A stretch of DNA of 64,000 nt, from NCBI GenBank assembly GCA_942491145.1, contig CALOBC010000001.1, positions 385,869-449,868 of the forward strand, written 5' to 3'. The DNA comes from CAXQUZ01 sp942491145 (GTDB taxonomy: Bacteria > Myxococcota_A > UBA796 > UBA2385). Positions 26,679 to 35,419 of the stretch are shown here, one piece after another (the first letter of the stretch is position 1; each line of letters starts with the position of its first letter). The translations under genes and the position numbers were made by a program. The notes below the pieces were generated by a model. That model worked only from the letters and a program-made list of their open reading frames with translations. It searched no databases and had not been told where the DNA came from.

Positions 26679-27290
26679 ATGACCCCCAACAGCGCGCCCC
26701 AGAGCCTCGCCTTCTTCGACGTGGACGGCACGCTCACGACGTCCGACACCATGTTTGTGTACACGCGCATGGCGGCCGGCCTGCCCCGGCTGGTGCTGGC
26801 CCTGCTGCTCACGTCACCCTGGCTGGTGGCCATGAAGCTGGGCCTCGCGGATCGCGGCGCGACCAAGTCCCGCCTGCTGCGCCATGCACTCGCCGGTCGC
26901 ACCCGCGGGGAGCTGGAGTCCGCAGCACGGCGCTTTGCCCGCGAGACCCTGCCCACGATCCTGCGCCCCCGGGGACGAGACGCGATCGTCAGCCACCAGA
27001 ACAATGGTCACCGCGTCGTCTTGGTGTCGGCCTCGGTCGATCTGTGGCTGGCTCCGTGGGCGGAGCTCATGGGCGTTGAGCTCATCTGCACCCAGGCGGC
27101 GTGGGTCGGCGACCGCTTTGTGGGCCTGGCCAGCCCGAACTGCCGGGGCCCCGAGAAGCCACGGCGGATCGAACAGGCAGTGGGCACCCTGGCCGAGGAC
27201 GCAGTGACGATCGCCTATGGCGACTCCAGCGGAGACACCGAGATGCTCGCGTGGGCCACCGAGGGACACTTTCGGCCGTTCCACGACTGA
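26679..27290 (+). CDS. HAD-IB family phosphatase (SerB-like)
   Basis: A 203-aa HAD hydrolase of subfamily IB. Motif I FFDVDGTLT carries nucleophile Asp14 and acid Asp16. A helical cap follows (YTRMAAGLPRLVLALLL and WLVAMKLGLADRG). Motif II is LVSAS, and motif III/IV is IAYGDSSGDTEML with the Mg2+-binding Asp. Close relatives act on phosphoserine, glycerol phosphate or lysophospholipid phosphates; the cap hydrophobicity hints at a lipid-like substrate but does not prove it. The start ATG is preceded by GAGG. Confidence 0.8.
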   Translation: MTPNSAPQSLAFFDVDGTLTTSDTMFVYTRMAAGLPRLVLALLLTSPWLVAMKLGLADRGATKSRLLRHALAGRTRGELESAARRFARETLPTILRPRGRDAIVSHQNNGHRVVLVSASVDLWLAPWAELMGVELICTQAAWVGDRFVGLASPNCRGPEKPRRIEQAVGTLAEDAVTIAYGDSSGDTEMLAWATEGHFRPFHD

Positions 27291-27362
27291 GCGGAGCGCC
27301 GCCCCGGGGCATGGGGGACCGCTGGCCGCCCCCGATGCAGGGCCTCTCCTGAAGCGCGGGGG

Positions 27363-28988
27363 CTACGGCGTCCCAGGGCCGTCGTCCACCGCCACCCAGC
27401 GCCCCCCGCTCCACCGCTCCCGCGCCCCGGCTGCAGACATTCGCCACGAGTCCAGTGTGTCGTGCCACGTGGCATTCCCGTCGGTCCCTCGCGTGCTCGC
27501 GGAGCTGCGCACTCCGGCCGCGGGCGACAACCTCGGCAGCGCCCGACCTGCCGGCGGGCAGCTTCCTGGGGGCAGGACCAGATCGCAGACGGTCGCCCCC
27601 ACATCCACAAGGCTGACCGGAGCGCCGATCTCCACACCCGCCGGCACATGGCCGGGCCAGCGGAGCACCAGGGGCACATGGCTCGCTGGGGGAGACGTGG
27701 TGCCATCGGGGACAAACCAGCGGCCCTCGGCGCCCATCGGCATGCCGGCGGTCCCGGCAACGACCAGCAGGGGTGCGGGCTCCATCGAGTCCAGCTCCGC
27801 CATCAAGTGCCCCAGCGCTTCATCGACCACCGCCAGCTCGCCGATCCAGGCGGCCCGATACCAGTCGGGATCGGTGATGCCTGCGTGATCCGGGGGGACC
27901 TGATCCGGCGGTGGTCCCAAGTGGCCCGGGGCATATCGATCGCCCTCGTACCACGCCTCATCCCAGGGCGGTGGGGGCAAGAACGGTGCGCGAGGTGCGG
28001 AGATGTGAACCCACAGCAATGACGGCCCATCGGTCGTTCTCAGCCAGCGCAAGCCCTGAGCCATGGCCGATGCACCGGCGCGGGGGGCGGCCAACTCCGG
28101 CGGGAACCAGTGGCGCAGTGCAGCGCCCAGCAAGGTGGACTCCAGGCCCGGCACCGGCCATCCCGGCACCCTCACCTCATCGAAGCTCCGCACCAGCACG
28201 GGATCTGCGGCGATGTCCTGAGTTGCGGGGAGCGCGAGTGTGGTCCAGCCCCCGTGTCGCAGCGCCCGCGCCAGGGAGATGCCTTCAGCGTCCTCCGCCC
28301 AGGGCACCCGTCCCTCCAGCACCGCCCGGTGGCCTCCTCGCCAGCTCGCGTCTGGCGTGAAGGCGCGGGTGTAGCGGGTGCCCTGAGCCATCAGGCGGCG
28401 GAGGTTGGGCATCGGATCGGGCTGGAGTCCCGCGGGCGGGGCTGCAGGCAGGCCATCCACGGTCACCACAATGACGTCAGGCGAACCATCTTCGGCAGGA
28501 TTGACCGATACCGGATCCGCTCGCTCCACCCGGCCAGGAGATGACCGAATCGCCAGCAGGGCGATCAGCCCCAAGCTCAGAAGCATGCGTCGGCGGCTGT
28601 CGTCCGCACCCATGGTTCGGCCCAGCCAACCCACCCCGACGGCCAGCACCAAGCCAAGGCCCACGCCCACCAGGCCACCGAGCCGAAGGACAGCGAGATC
28701 TGCGGCCAGCAGCCCCGCAGCACCGCCCACAAACCCGGTCCAGGGCGACCGGTCGGCACCGAGCAGCCGCATGGCCACCGCACCGACCGCCGCAAAGCCC
28801 AAGCCCCCAACCGTCCCCGCGCAGAGGAACAGCAGAAAGCGGATGCGGTCGACATCCGCGCCCAACAGACGCTGGGCGGCCGTGGCATCGGTCAACCCAA
28901 ACAGCAGCCCGACCGCCAGCCAGCCCCACACCATGCCCGCCGGCGCAGCCGGGGATGGAGGAGGGGGGCGAGATCTGCGAGCGGCCAA
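27363..28988 (-). CDS. Membrane sulfatase-like protein, catalytically degenerate
   Basis: Alkaline-phosphatase-superfamily protein of 541 aa. The N-terminal 145 residues contain four or five membrane helices, and the C-terminal part has the sulfatase outline: DVIVVTVDGLP, NLRRLMAQGTRYTRAFTPDASW, HVPLVLRWPGHVPAGVEIG and SLVDVGATVCDL. Normal catalytic sites are lost. The SDHGE metal-ligand box is replaced by AGTAGM, and the nucleophile segment reads ASWRGGH, without the usual Cys/Ser/Thr before P-x-R or S-H. It is therefore probably a pseudoenzyme or a binding protein. The start is TTG 28988; ATG 28934 would still keep all helices. Convergent with the HAD gene. Confidence 0.65.
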   Translation of the reverse strand: MAARRSRPPPPSPAAPAGMVWGWLAVGLLFGLTDATAAQRLLGADVDRIRFLLFLCAGTVGGLGFAAVGAVAMRLLGADRSPWTGFVGGAAGLLAADLAVLRLGGLVGVGLGLVLAVGVGWLGRTMGADDSRRRMLLSLGLIALLAIRSSPGRVERADPVSVNPAEDGSPDVIVVTVDGLPAAPPAGLQPDPMPNLRRLMAQGTRYTRAFTPDASWRGGHRAVLEGRVPWAEDAEGISLARALRHGGWTTLALPATQDIAADPVLVRSFDEVRVPGWPVPGLESTLLGAALRHWFPPELAAPRAGASAMAQGLRWLRTTDGPSLLWVHISAPRAPFLPPPPWDEAWYEGDRYAPGHLGPPPDQVPPDHAGITDPDWYRAAWIGELAVVDEALGHLMAELDSMEPAPLLVVAGTAGMPMGAEGRWFVPDGTTSPPASHVPLVLRWPGHVPAGVEIGAPVSLVDVGATVCDLVLPPGSCPPAGRALPRLSPAAGVRSSASTRGTDGNATWHDTLDSWRMSAAGARERWSGGRWVAVDDGPGTP

Positions 28989-29306
28989 CGGTGCACCAAG
29001 GGGAGCGCAGGGACGGGTCAGCTAACCGGGAGCACCTGGGCACCGCGGTCCCTGGGCACACGGACAAGGCGCCGAACGGCGGGCGCTGCGAAGGCAATCG
29101 GTGTGTCGTCCGGCTGCTCCGCCCCCCGTGCTACGGTTCGCCGGTTGACGACCCCGGGGATCTGACCGGCGCGGCCCGTGTTCCCTCTGCACATGGCCGC
29201 CTCCGACCCGATGCCGACGGCAGCTCTCTCCACACCGGGGGGAATGTGCGCCTCCCCATCGGTTCTGCAAGTCCGGTCCTGGTCCCCGTTTTCTGCAGGT
29301 TTTCCG
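28989..29306. other. Divergent intergenic region
   Basis: 318 bp between the sulfatase-like gene and the coiled-coil/beta-barrel gene. It must hold promoters for both directions. TTGACG at 29143-29148 could be a -35 hexamer, but no convincing -10 follows. Several GC-rich inverted words are present. No ORF with a credible start and ribosome site was found. Confidence 0.4.
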
Positions 29307-30887
29307 ATGCCCCAATCTTCTCCCCGTCGACCTTGGCTCGCCCTCCTTGCCGCATGTGCGTGGGCGGTCCCGGGCGGGGCCCTCGCTGGCTCTGTTGCGG
29401 TTCCGCCGCTCGTGTCCAGCGGTGTGGACGCCAAACAGACCTACAATCTGACCTCCCTCATCGCGAGCGAGCTCGACTTCATGAGCGAGTTTGAGGGCGC
29501 CACACAGCTCAGCTCTCCCCCTGCCGGCTTCAACGGAAGCTGCCTGGCGAGCGGCAGCTGCTTGGGCAAGGTGGCCGCTGGCGCAGGTAGCTCCGCGACG
29601 GTGGCGGGCGCTGTGTCCAAGAAGGGTGAAAATCTGGACTTCTTCTTGGTCTATGCCGACGGCAGCAAGATCGTTCGCAACGCGGAGTTCTCGCTGCCCA
29701 ACAGCCCGTCGGCAGTCGCGGATGGCCTGACGAGCAAGATTCGGGAGCTGGTCACCGGCCAGACCCCCAAGGCGGCCGCCGCTGCAGCCTCCGGCACGGT
29801 CAGCGACGACGCGTTTGACGGCTACGAAGAAGACGAGTTTGTGATGGCCGCGGGTGTGTCCCGCCGGATCCCCACCAGCTCCGGCAACCGGTCGACCGAG
29901 CTGGACGACTTTGATCCGGATGCCGAGGACCGCCGGGCCGCCGAAGAACAAGCCCGACGGGAAGAAGAAGAGCGGGCACGGGTGGCTGCGGTGGAAGCCC
30001 AGCAGCGGCAAGCCGCCGAAGAGCGGCGCCAGCGCGAGGCTGAAGAAGAAGAGCGGCGCCGGGCCGCGGTGCTGGTCGCCCGCCAACAGGACGAGGAGCC
30101 CGAAGAAGACGACTTCGAAGACTTCGACTTGTCTTTCGGCGGCGGTGTGGTCTCGGTGGACGAAGCCAGCTCTGCCCGAGAAGAAGAAGACCGCCGGGCC
30201 GCTGCGGTGGCGCCGCTGCCCCGCCAGAACAACACCCGCGAACAACCCTCTCGATCGTCGTCGTCCCGCGCGGGGTACGACGATCTGGATGGGCCCAGCG
30301 AGCGCGATCAGTCCCCTCGGGAGTCCCAGAGCCGGGACAGCCGGGACAGCCGGGACAGCCGCAGCGGTGGCGGCAGCACCCGAGACTCCAGCGATGACGT
30401 GACCGCACGGGTCACCGTCACGGGACGGGTCGGCTACTCCCGCTTCCAAGCCCTGAACTTCGCCACCTATGGCGCGGAGCTGGGGGTCCTGCCCACGGAG
30501 AACCTCACGATTCTCGCAGGGGTGGAGGGCTATAGCACCCGCCGGGTTGTGCCGCTGGAGCTCCAGGAGCTGGGGTACCCGCCCTACACATGGAACTCCA
30601 TCCTTCCGCTCAACTTTGGGGCGGTCTACATGTTCTCCGGACGCATTCGACCCTACGTGGGCGGTGACGTCATCGTCATCCCCGGTCTGGTGCAGGGCCA
30701 GCAGGGGGTGGCCACCGGGCTGCGGCTTCGGGGCGGTGCCAACTTCTTCTTCACCGACTCCCTCGGCTTCAACCTGAACGCGGCCGCGGGCTTCCTCACT
30801 GGAAAGACCCTTGAGGCGGTCAATCCCGACGTCGAGACGTCCGGGTTCACCCCACAGATCAACATGGGCTTGGTGCTCGCACTGTAG
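29307..30887 (+). CDS. Exported protein with coiled coil and outer-membrane beta-barrel-like domain
   Basis: A 526-aa protein. The signal peptide (PWLALLAACAWAVPGGALA) precedes a compact domain (about 27-165) with SELDFMSEFEGATQL, resembling the N-terminal domain of periplasmic proteins that build trimer or beta-rich folds. Then comes a highly acidic/basic coiled coil (about 200-290, runs of EEEERARVAAVEAQQRQ), a Ser/Arg linker with three SRD repeats encoded by 9-bp tandem repeats (near 30331-30360), and a C-terminal domain (about 370-526) of alternating hydrophobic strands ending in VLAL, like a small outer-membrane barrel. AGGT precedes ATG 29307 by six bases. Function unknown. Confidence 0.6.
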   Translation: MPQSSPRRPWLALLAACAWAVPGGALAGSVAVPPLVSSGVDAKQTYNLTSLIASELDFMSEFEGATQLSSPPAGFNGSCLASGSCLGKVAAGAGSSATVAGAVSKKGENLDFFLVYADGSKIVRNAEFSLPNSPSAVADGLTSKIRELVTGQTPKAAAAAASGTVSDDAFDGYEEDEFVMAAGVSRRIPTSSGNRSTELDDFDPDAEDRRAAEEQARREEEERARVAAVEAQQRQAAEERRQREAEEEERRRAAVLVARQQDEEPEEDDFEDFDLSFGGGVVSVDEASSAREEEDRRAAAVAPLPRQNNTREQPSRSSSSRAGYDDLDGPSERDQSPRESQSRDSRDSRDSRSGGGSTRDSSDDVTARVTVTGRVGYSRFQALNFATYGAELGVLPTENLTILAGVEGYSTRRVVPLELQELGYPPYTWNSILPLNFGAVYMFSGRIRPYVGGDVIVIPGLVQGQQGVATGLRLRGGANFFFTDSLGFNLNAAAGFLTGKTLEAVNPDVETSGFTPQINMGLVLAL

Positions 30888-30903
30888 CGGTCGTCGGCGC
30901 CCC

Positions 30904-32007
30904 TCACCCGCCCAGTGCTGCGGCCCGGTCTTGGGCCGATTGGACCATCTGTTCGGTTGTGGTGTACCAGTTGATGCCCCCGCATGCCGCACAGGGCCCC
31001 TCAAAGCGTCCCGCGAGGTGGTCCAGGCGGTGGCCGGTGGCCACGGTGCCCTGCCAGAGCTCGGTGAACCCATGGTTCGCCAGCGAACCAAGTGCCAGCT
31101 GTGAGCCCAGGTCCGCGCAACACATGACCAACACACCGTCGTGTCGAATCACCGGCGTGAGCCAGAGCCCCGGACACGGCCCACGCACGGTGGCTTGGGG
31201 CCGGTCGTCTTGTTGCCAAGGCCGGCGGGACCAAGTCTGAAGGTGCACCCCATCTTGCTCGCCAGGCTCGATGCCAAAGCGTGCCATGGTGACCTCATAT
31301 CGGTCATCCGCCTCCGCTTGTCCGGGGCCCCCCGCAGCCACGCTCAGCCGCTTAAACAAGATCTCGTCGTGCCAGTCCGGCGCCCCGCCCTGACAGCGCA
31401 ACAAGTCGCCCCACCACCGCGCAAACTCTCCGGCTTCGTGCGCATTGCCCTGCTGCACCACAAACTGCACTTGAACGTTGACCCGCGCTCCCATGCGACG
31501 CCGCAACCTGAGCAGAGCCCGGATGTTGCGGCGCACCAGCGGCAAGGCATCCCGACCCTTGACGTCCGCATACACGGCGTCGGAGTGAGCATCGATGGTA
31601 AACACCATCAGCAAGGGCGGGCCTTCAGCGCCGCGCACAAACGGGGCCAACATCCGTTCTGCTCGGTCCGGACCGAGGCGCAGCGCATTGGTGTCCACCC
31701 GCAAGTAGTCCACACGACCCACCATCCGCTGCGCCGCCGCGGAGACCAGCCGGGGCAGGTCCGGGTGCAAGCTGGGGTCACCGAGCCACTGGAAGATGAT
31801 GTGGTCGAAGCTCAGGTCGTCCCGCACCAGTCCGTCGAGCACCGCTTCCCACAGCACCGGGTCCAAGTAGCCCTTGGCCACTCCATGCACGGTGTCCCAG
31901 CCCTCGGCGTGGGGCGCGCACATGCGGCACTTCAGGTTGCAGTGGTCGGTCGGCTCCACTTGCAGCACGCCGGCGCCACGGGGATTTTGCAGACCTTCTG
32001 CCGTCAT
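30904..32007 (-). CDS. Radical SAM/SPASM domain protein
   Basis: A 367-aa radical SAM enzyme. The first [4Fe-4S] cluster motif is CNLKCRMC (Cys23, 27, 30), which binds SAM. A GGE-like position reads FQWLGDPSLHPDL. The C-terminal part has GPCPGLWLTPVI, VLVMCCADLG and PCAACG, consistent with a SPASM-type auxiliary cluster. SPASM enzymes often modify peptides or tRNA bases; this one has no obvious substrate beyond the divergent small Cys-rich lipoprotein. Convergent with the upstream beta-barrel gene, gap 16 bp. Substrate is not assigned. Confidence 0.85.
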   Translation of the reverse strand: MTAEGLQNPRGAGVLQVEPTDHCNLKCRMCAPHAEGWDTVHGVAKGYLDPVLWEAVLDGLVRDDLSFDHIIFQWLGDPSLHPDLPRLVSAAAQRMVGRVDYLRVDTNALRLGPDRAERMLAPFVRGAEGPPLLMVFTIDAHSDAVYADVKGRDALPLVRRNIRALLRLRRRMGARVNVQVQFVVQQGNAHEAGEFARWWGDLLRCQGGAPDWHDEILFKRLSVAAGGPGQAEADDRYEVTMARFGIEPGEQDGVHLQTWSRRPWQQDDRPQATVRGPCPGLWLTPVIRHDGVLVMCCADLGSQLALGSLANHGFTELWQGTVATGHRLDHLAGRFEGPCAACGGINWYTTTEQMVQSAQDRAAALGG

Positions 32008-32116
32008 CGGGGCCTCACTCGCCTCGTTTCACGCTACCCCGTCCGTCCCCACCGCGTCGGGTTGACGGCGTTTCCAGGCCGTGCCACCATCCCTCGCCGC
32101 GCACCCCCGGGTCCCC

Positions 32117-32476
32117 ATGTCTGCCAGGTTCTCTCCCTCGATCGGCCGTCGCTCGGGTGCTTCCCGCATCGGCTTCCTTGTCTTCACCATCACCGCGATG
32201 AGCGGTTGTCGAAATTCGTGCCAGGAGCTGTGCCACACGATGGCCGACTTCGCCGAGGACACGTGCAACAAGGAGTGGACCTCGGACGATCTGTCGGCCT
32301 GTCGCGACAAGTTCGACGACGTGAGTGAGGACGACGAGGCCGTTTGCGAAGACATTGCCGACGGGCTGGCCGAAGAGTGGACCTGCGAAGAGATCAACCC
32401 CTACTTCGACAAAGACAGTGGGGGGGACGACGGGTCCGATGAAGGTGCCGAGGACGAGAGCACGACCGAGGGCTAG
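32117..32476 (+). CDS. Small acidic Cys-rich lipoprotein
   Basis: A 119-residue protein. A basic N-terminus, a hydrophobic stretch (RIGFLVFTITAMSGC) and a lipobox-like site ending in Cys indicate a lipoprotein. The mature chain is very acidic and has about seven more cysteines (CRNSCQELC, DTCNKEW, SACRDKF, AVCEDI, WTCEEI), then an Asp/Ser/Glu-rich tail. Family not recognised. It is divergent from the radical SAM gene (110 bp) and upstream of a Ser/Thr kinase. The ATG at 32117 is chosen because it places a basic segment before the hydrophobic core; no clear ribosome site is visible. Confidence 0.6.
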   Translation: MSARFSPSIGRRSGASRIGFLVFTITAMSGCRNSCQELCHTMADFAEDTCNKEWTSDDLSACRDKFDDVSEDDEAVCEDIADGLAEEWTCEEINPYFDKDSGGDDGSDEGAEDESTTEG

Positions 32477-32592
32477 TCTGCGGCCCCAGCCCCGAGTCCC
32501 CTGCCGTCGGGTCGCCCGTTGACCGCAGCCGACCTCCGGACCTATGCTCGCGGGGATCGCCGACGATCCCGCGCACCCAGCCCAGGCTCCCC

Positions 32593-34509
32593 TTGTCCCG
32601 CTTTGAGCCCGCCGAATTCGGTCGCTACTACCTGGTCGACAAGATCGCGGTGGGTGGCATGGCGGAGGTCTTCAAGGCGAAGAGCTACTCCGAGCGCGGG
32701 TTCGAGAAGCTGCTGGTCATCAAGCGCATCCTCGACCACCTCAGCGACAATGACGAGTTCGTCGAGATGTTCATCGACGAGGCGAAGATCTCGGTCGAGC
32801 TCCAGCACGCGAACATCGTCCAGATCTACGACTTCGGCAAGGCCGGCGACAACTACTACATCGCGATGGAGTGCGTGGAGGGCAAGGACGCCAAGTCCCT
32901 GCTCCGCAAGCTGGCCCGCCGCCGCAAGCTCATGCCCCAGGAGTTCGCGGTCTACATCGCCATCGAGGCGTGCCGAGGGCTCGACTATGCCCACAAGCGC
33001 ACCAATGTGGAGGGTTCACCTCTCAACATCGTGCATCGTGACATCAGCCCGTCCAACCTGATCGTCTCGTATACGGGCGAAGTGAAGGTCGCGGACTTCG
33101 GGATCGCGAAGGCCGAGAACGCCGCGTTCAACACGAAAGACGGCGTGCTCAAGGGCAAGTTCGAGTACATGAGCCCCGAACAGGCCCGCGGCAAGTCCGT
33201 GAACCACCTCTCCGACGTGTTTGCCGTGGGCATCATCCTCCACGAGATGCTGACTGGCCGACGGCTCTTCAAGACCGACTCGGACATCGTCACGCTGGAG
33301 AAGATCAAGGCCGTCGACATCCCGCGGGTCAAAGAGGTCAACCCGACGGTTCCAGCCACCCTCGATGACATCGTGATGAAGGCGCTGGAGCAGGATCCCG
33401 ACGCACGCTACGCCGATGCTCGAGCCTTCCAGACGGCGCTGCTGGAGTACATCTACCCGACGACGCCCGACGTCATCCGCGACAGCCTCGAGACCTTCAT
33501 GGGCCAGCTGTTCGCCGACGAGATTGCGGCGGAGCGCACGCGGCTGGCCGAGGGGTCCCGCATCGCCGAGGAGCTGCACGCCAGGCCCAAGCCGGCGCCG
33601 GTCCAGGACTGGGAGAGCACCGCGACCAACGGGACCGCCGTCCAGCCGGCCCCGCCCAACCGACTGCCGCTGCTGCTGTCTGGTGTGGCGGTGGTGTTGC
33701 TCGCCGCACTGACCATCAGCTTTGCCCTGCGGGAACCCGAGACCCGGGTGGTGGAGGTCCGGGCCGCGCCCGTTGCGCAACCGGCCACCCTCCAGCTCGC
33801 GGTGGAACCCAAGGACGTCGTGGCCGAGATCACGGTCGACGGCATCGCGGTCAGCCACGCACCGGGCAAGGTCATCACCGTCGACATGAAGCCGGGGACC
33901 CCGCAATTGTTGCGGGTCACGGCGCCCGACCACACCCCCTACCAAGAGACCGTCACGGTCGCCGAAGGCGAGCGGTTCCGGGTGAAGGTGGTGCTGGAGC
34001 CCTTGGTGGTCGAAGAGGTCGCACCGCCGCCGCCGCCCCGGAGTGACACCCCCGCCGACCCCACGCCCACCCCAAGCGCGGTCAAGGCCACACTCGCCCT
34101 CAACTCGAACCCAAGCGGCGCCCAGGTCACCATCGACGGCGCCAAAGTGGGCTCCACGCCAATGTCCTGGCCGATGGCCCGCGGCGGGGCAACCCACCGG
34201 GTCGAGTACCGGCTGTCCGGCCACGAGACGATGAAGTTCAAGGTGAGCGTCCCCCCTGACGGCGGCACGGTCTCGGCCGAGCGCAACCTGAGCGCCAAGG
34301 CCGCCGCGACACCGGGCACGCTGACGGTCAGCGTTCGGGGCGGTTGGGGGGACGTGTTCATCAACGGCAAGAAGGTCGACCAGACCCCCCTGTCGCGAAA
34401 GCTCCCGCCCGGCACCTACACGGTGCGGGTGACCAACAGGGACGCGGGCCTGGACGAGAGCCGCAGTGTGACCATCGCATCGGGCGAGGTTGCACGCTTG
34501 TCGCTTTAG
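32593..34509 (+). CDS. Transmembrane Ser/Thr protein kinase with PEGA-type repeats
   Basis: A 638-aa receptor-like kinase. The cytoplasmic kinase domain (about 8-275) has glycine loop IAVGGMAEVFKAK, VIKR lysine, catalytic HRDISPSN (HRDxxxxN), VADFGIAKA and the activation-segment FEYMSPEQARG. One membrane helix (about 358-378, LPLLLSGVAVVLLAALTISF) follows a Pro/Ala linker. The extracytoplasmic part has three PEGA-like beta modules (near 400-470, 500-560 and 575-635), typical of myxobacterial kinases. Start is TTG 32593; no better start exists before the conserved kinase residues. The extracellular sensor ligand is unknown. Confidence 0.9.
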   Translation: MSRFEPAEFGRYYLVDKIAVGGMAEVFKAKSYSERGFEKLLVIKRILDHLSDNDEFVEMFIDEAKISVELQHANIVQIYDFGKAGDNYYIAMECVEGKDAKSLLRKLARRRKLMPQEFAVYIAIEACRGLDYAHKRTNVEGSPLNIVHRDISPSNLIVSYTGEVKVADFGIAKAENAAFNTKDGVLKGKFEYMSPEQARGKSVNHLSDVFAVGIILHEMLTGRRLFKTDSDIVTLEKIKAVDIPRVKEVNPTVPATLDDIVMKALEQDPDARYADARAFQTALLEYIYPTTPDVIRDSLETFMGQLFADEIAAERTRLAEGSRIAEELHARPKPAPVQDWESTATNGTAVQPAPPNRLPLLLSGVAVVLLAALTISFALREPETRVVEVRAAPVAQPATLQLAVEPKDVVAEITVDGIAVSHAPGKVITVDMKPGTPQLLRVTAPDHTPYQETVTVAEGERFRVKVVLEPLVVEEVAPPPPPRSDTPADPTPTPSAVKATLALNSNPSGAQVTIDGAKVGSTPMSWPMARGGATHRVEYRLSGHETMKFKVSVPPDGGTVSAERNLSAKAAATPGTLTVSVRGGWGDVFINGKKVDQTPLSRKLPPGTYTVRVTNRDAGLDESRSVTIASGEVARLSL

Positions 34510-34599
34510 GCCTCGACCGAACGGCGGCAGCCACTCTACGAGAACAACGTGACCGAGGGAACTCTGAGGACAGCGCCCTCGCTGGCGACCCTGTAGCTC

Positions 34600-34615
34600 G
34601 CGGCTTGCGAGCCGC
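34600..34615. terminator. Hairpin between convergent genes
   Basis: GCGGCT / AGCCGC stem with a four-base loop (TGCG), between the Ser/Thr kinase gene and the minus-strand exported-protein gene. No T-run, so a weak candidate. Confidence 0.35.
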
Positions 34616-34619
34616 AGAC

Positions 34620-35405
34620 CTACCAGTACCGATCTTTGCGGGCGTGCTCGACTTGGATGCGCATCAGCATGCGCTCGTCGACTTGGACTTGGTCGGCACC
34701 CGCCGTGCCACGGGCGTACTCACCGCCTAGACGCACACCCGGGGAGATCTCAAACAGCAGTCCGCCCATCCAGGGCGCGTCCTGCCGCGGCGGGACATCC
34801 TCGATCCGAGACAGCACATGCACCCCAAAGTACGCCGACATCGCATCGCTGCGATGGCCAATGCCGACCATCGGTTCGGCAAGCACCCGCGACGAGCCGT
34901 TGGGGCCCGCCATCGTCTGCACCCACCCATAGGCCAGCTGGGGAATGCCCACCCAGGCTTGGGCTGAGGGCAACCAGAGCTGGTCTCGTGCGCCCATGGC
35001 AGACCCGGCCCCGCCCAGCTCCGCACCGGCGTACTTGAAGTGCATGCCCAGGCGCAACGCGACCGAACCATCGATGAAGATGCCCCCCACGCCCGCAATC
35101 GGGGGGCTGTAGTTGTCCTGGTTCGTGGGCGTCCGCTGTTCCACTCCGGTGACCAGCCCGGCAGCCGCGTTCAGCTCGCCCGACAGCGTCAGGTGCTTCT
35201 GGAAGCGGTGGCTGGCACCCAAGTGGACCATCTCGCCCGCCGTGCGGTAACGGTAGACCGGCGACCCCTGGGTGGAGAACTCGGCTCGTGTGACGCCGAA
35301 GCCCAGCGAGCTCTCGGTCCCTTCCGGCGCCGGGCCGGCACCCATCAGGCCAGCGGCCAAGACACACAGGACAGCAGCGCGAGCACGGGTTGGGGAGCGG
35401 GACAT
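34620..35405 (-). CDS. Exported beta-rich protein, paralogue of the next gene upstream
   Basis: A 261-aa protein with signal peptide (AVLCVLAAGLMGAGPAPEG). Alternating hydrophobic strands and conserved words (EGTE near the mature start, AWVG, GIGHRS, GVRLGGEYARG) are shared with the neighbouring gene at 35420-36241, so they look like tandem duplicates of an outer-membrane or surface barrel-like protein. No family recognised. ATG 35405 has GGAGG five bases upstream (35411-35415), better than GTG 35411. It lies 15 bp downstream of its paralogue, same strand. Confidence 0.55.
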   Translation of the reverse strand: MSRSPTRARAAVLCVLAAGLMGAGPAPEGTESSLGFGVTRAEFSTQGSPVYRYRTAGEMVHLGASHRFQKHLTLSGELNAAAGLVTGVEQRTPTNQDNYSPPIAGVGGIFIDGSVALRLGMHFKYAGAELGGAGSAMGARDQLWLPSAQAWVGIPQLAYGWVQTMAGPNGSSRVLAEPMVGIGHRSDAMSAYFGVHVLSRIEDVPPRQDAPWMGGLLFEISPGVRLGGEYARGTAGADQVQVDERMLMRIQVEHARKDRYW

Positions 35406-35419
35406 GGGCACCTCCGGGG

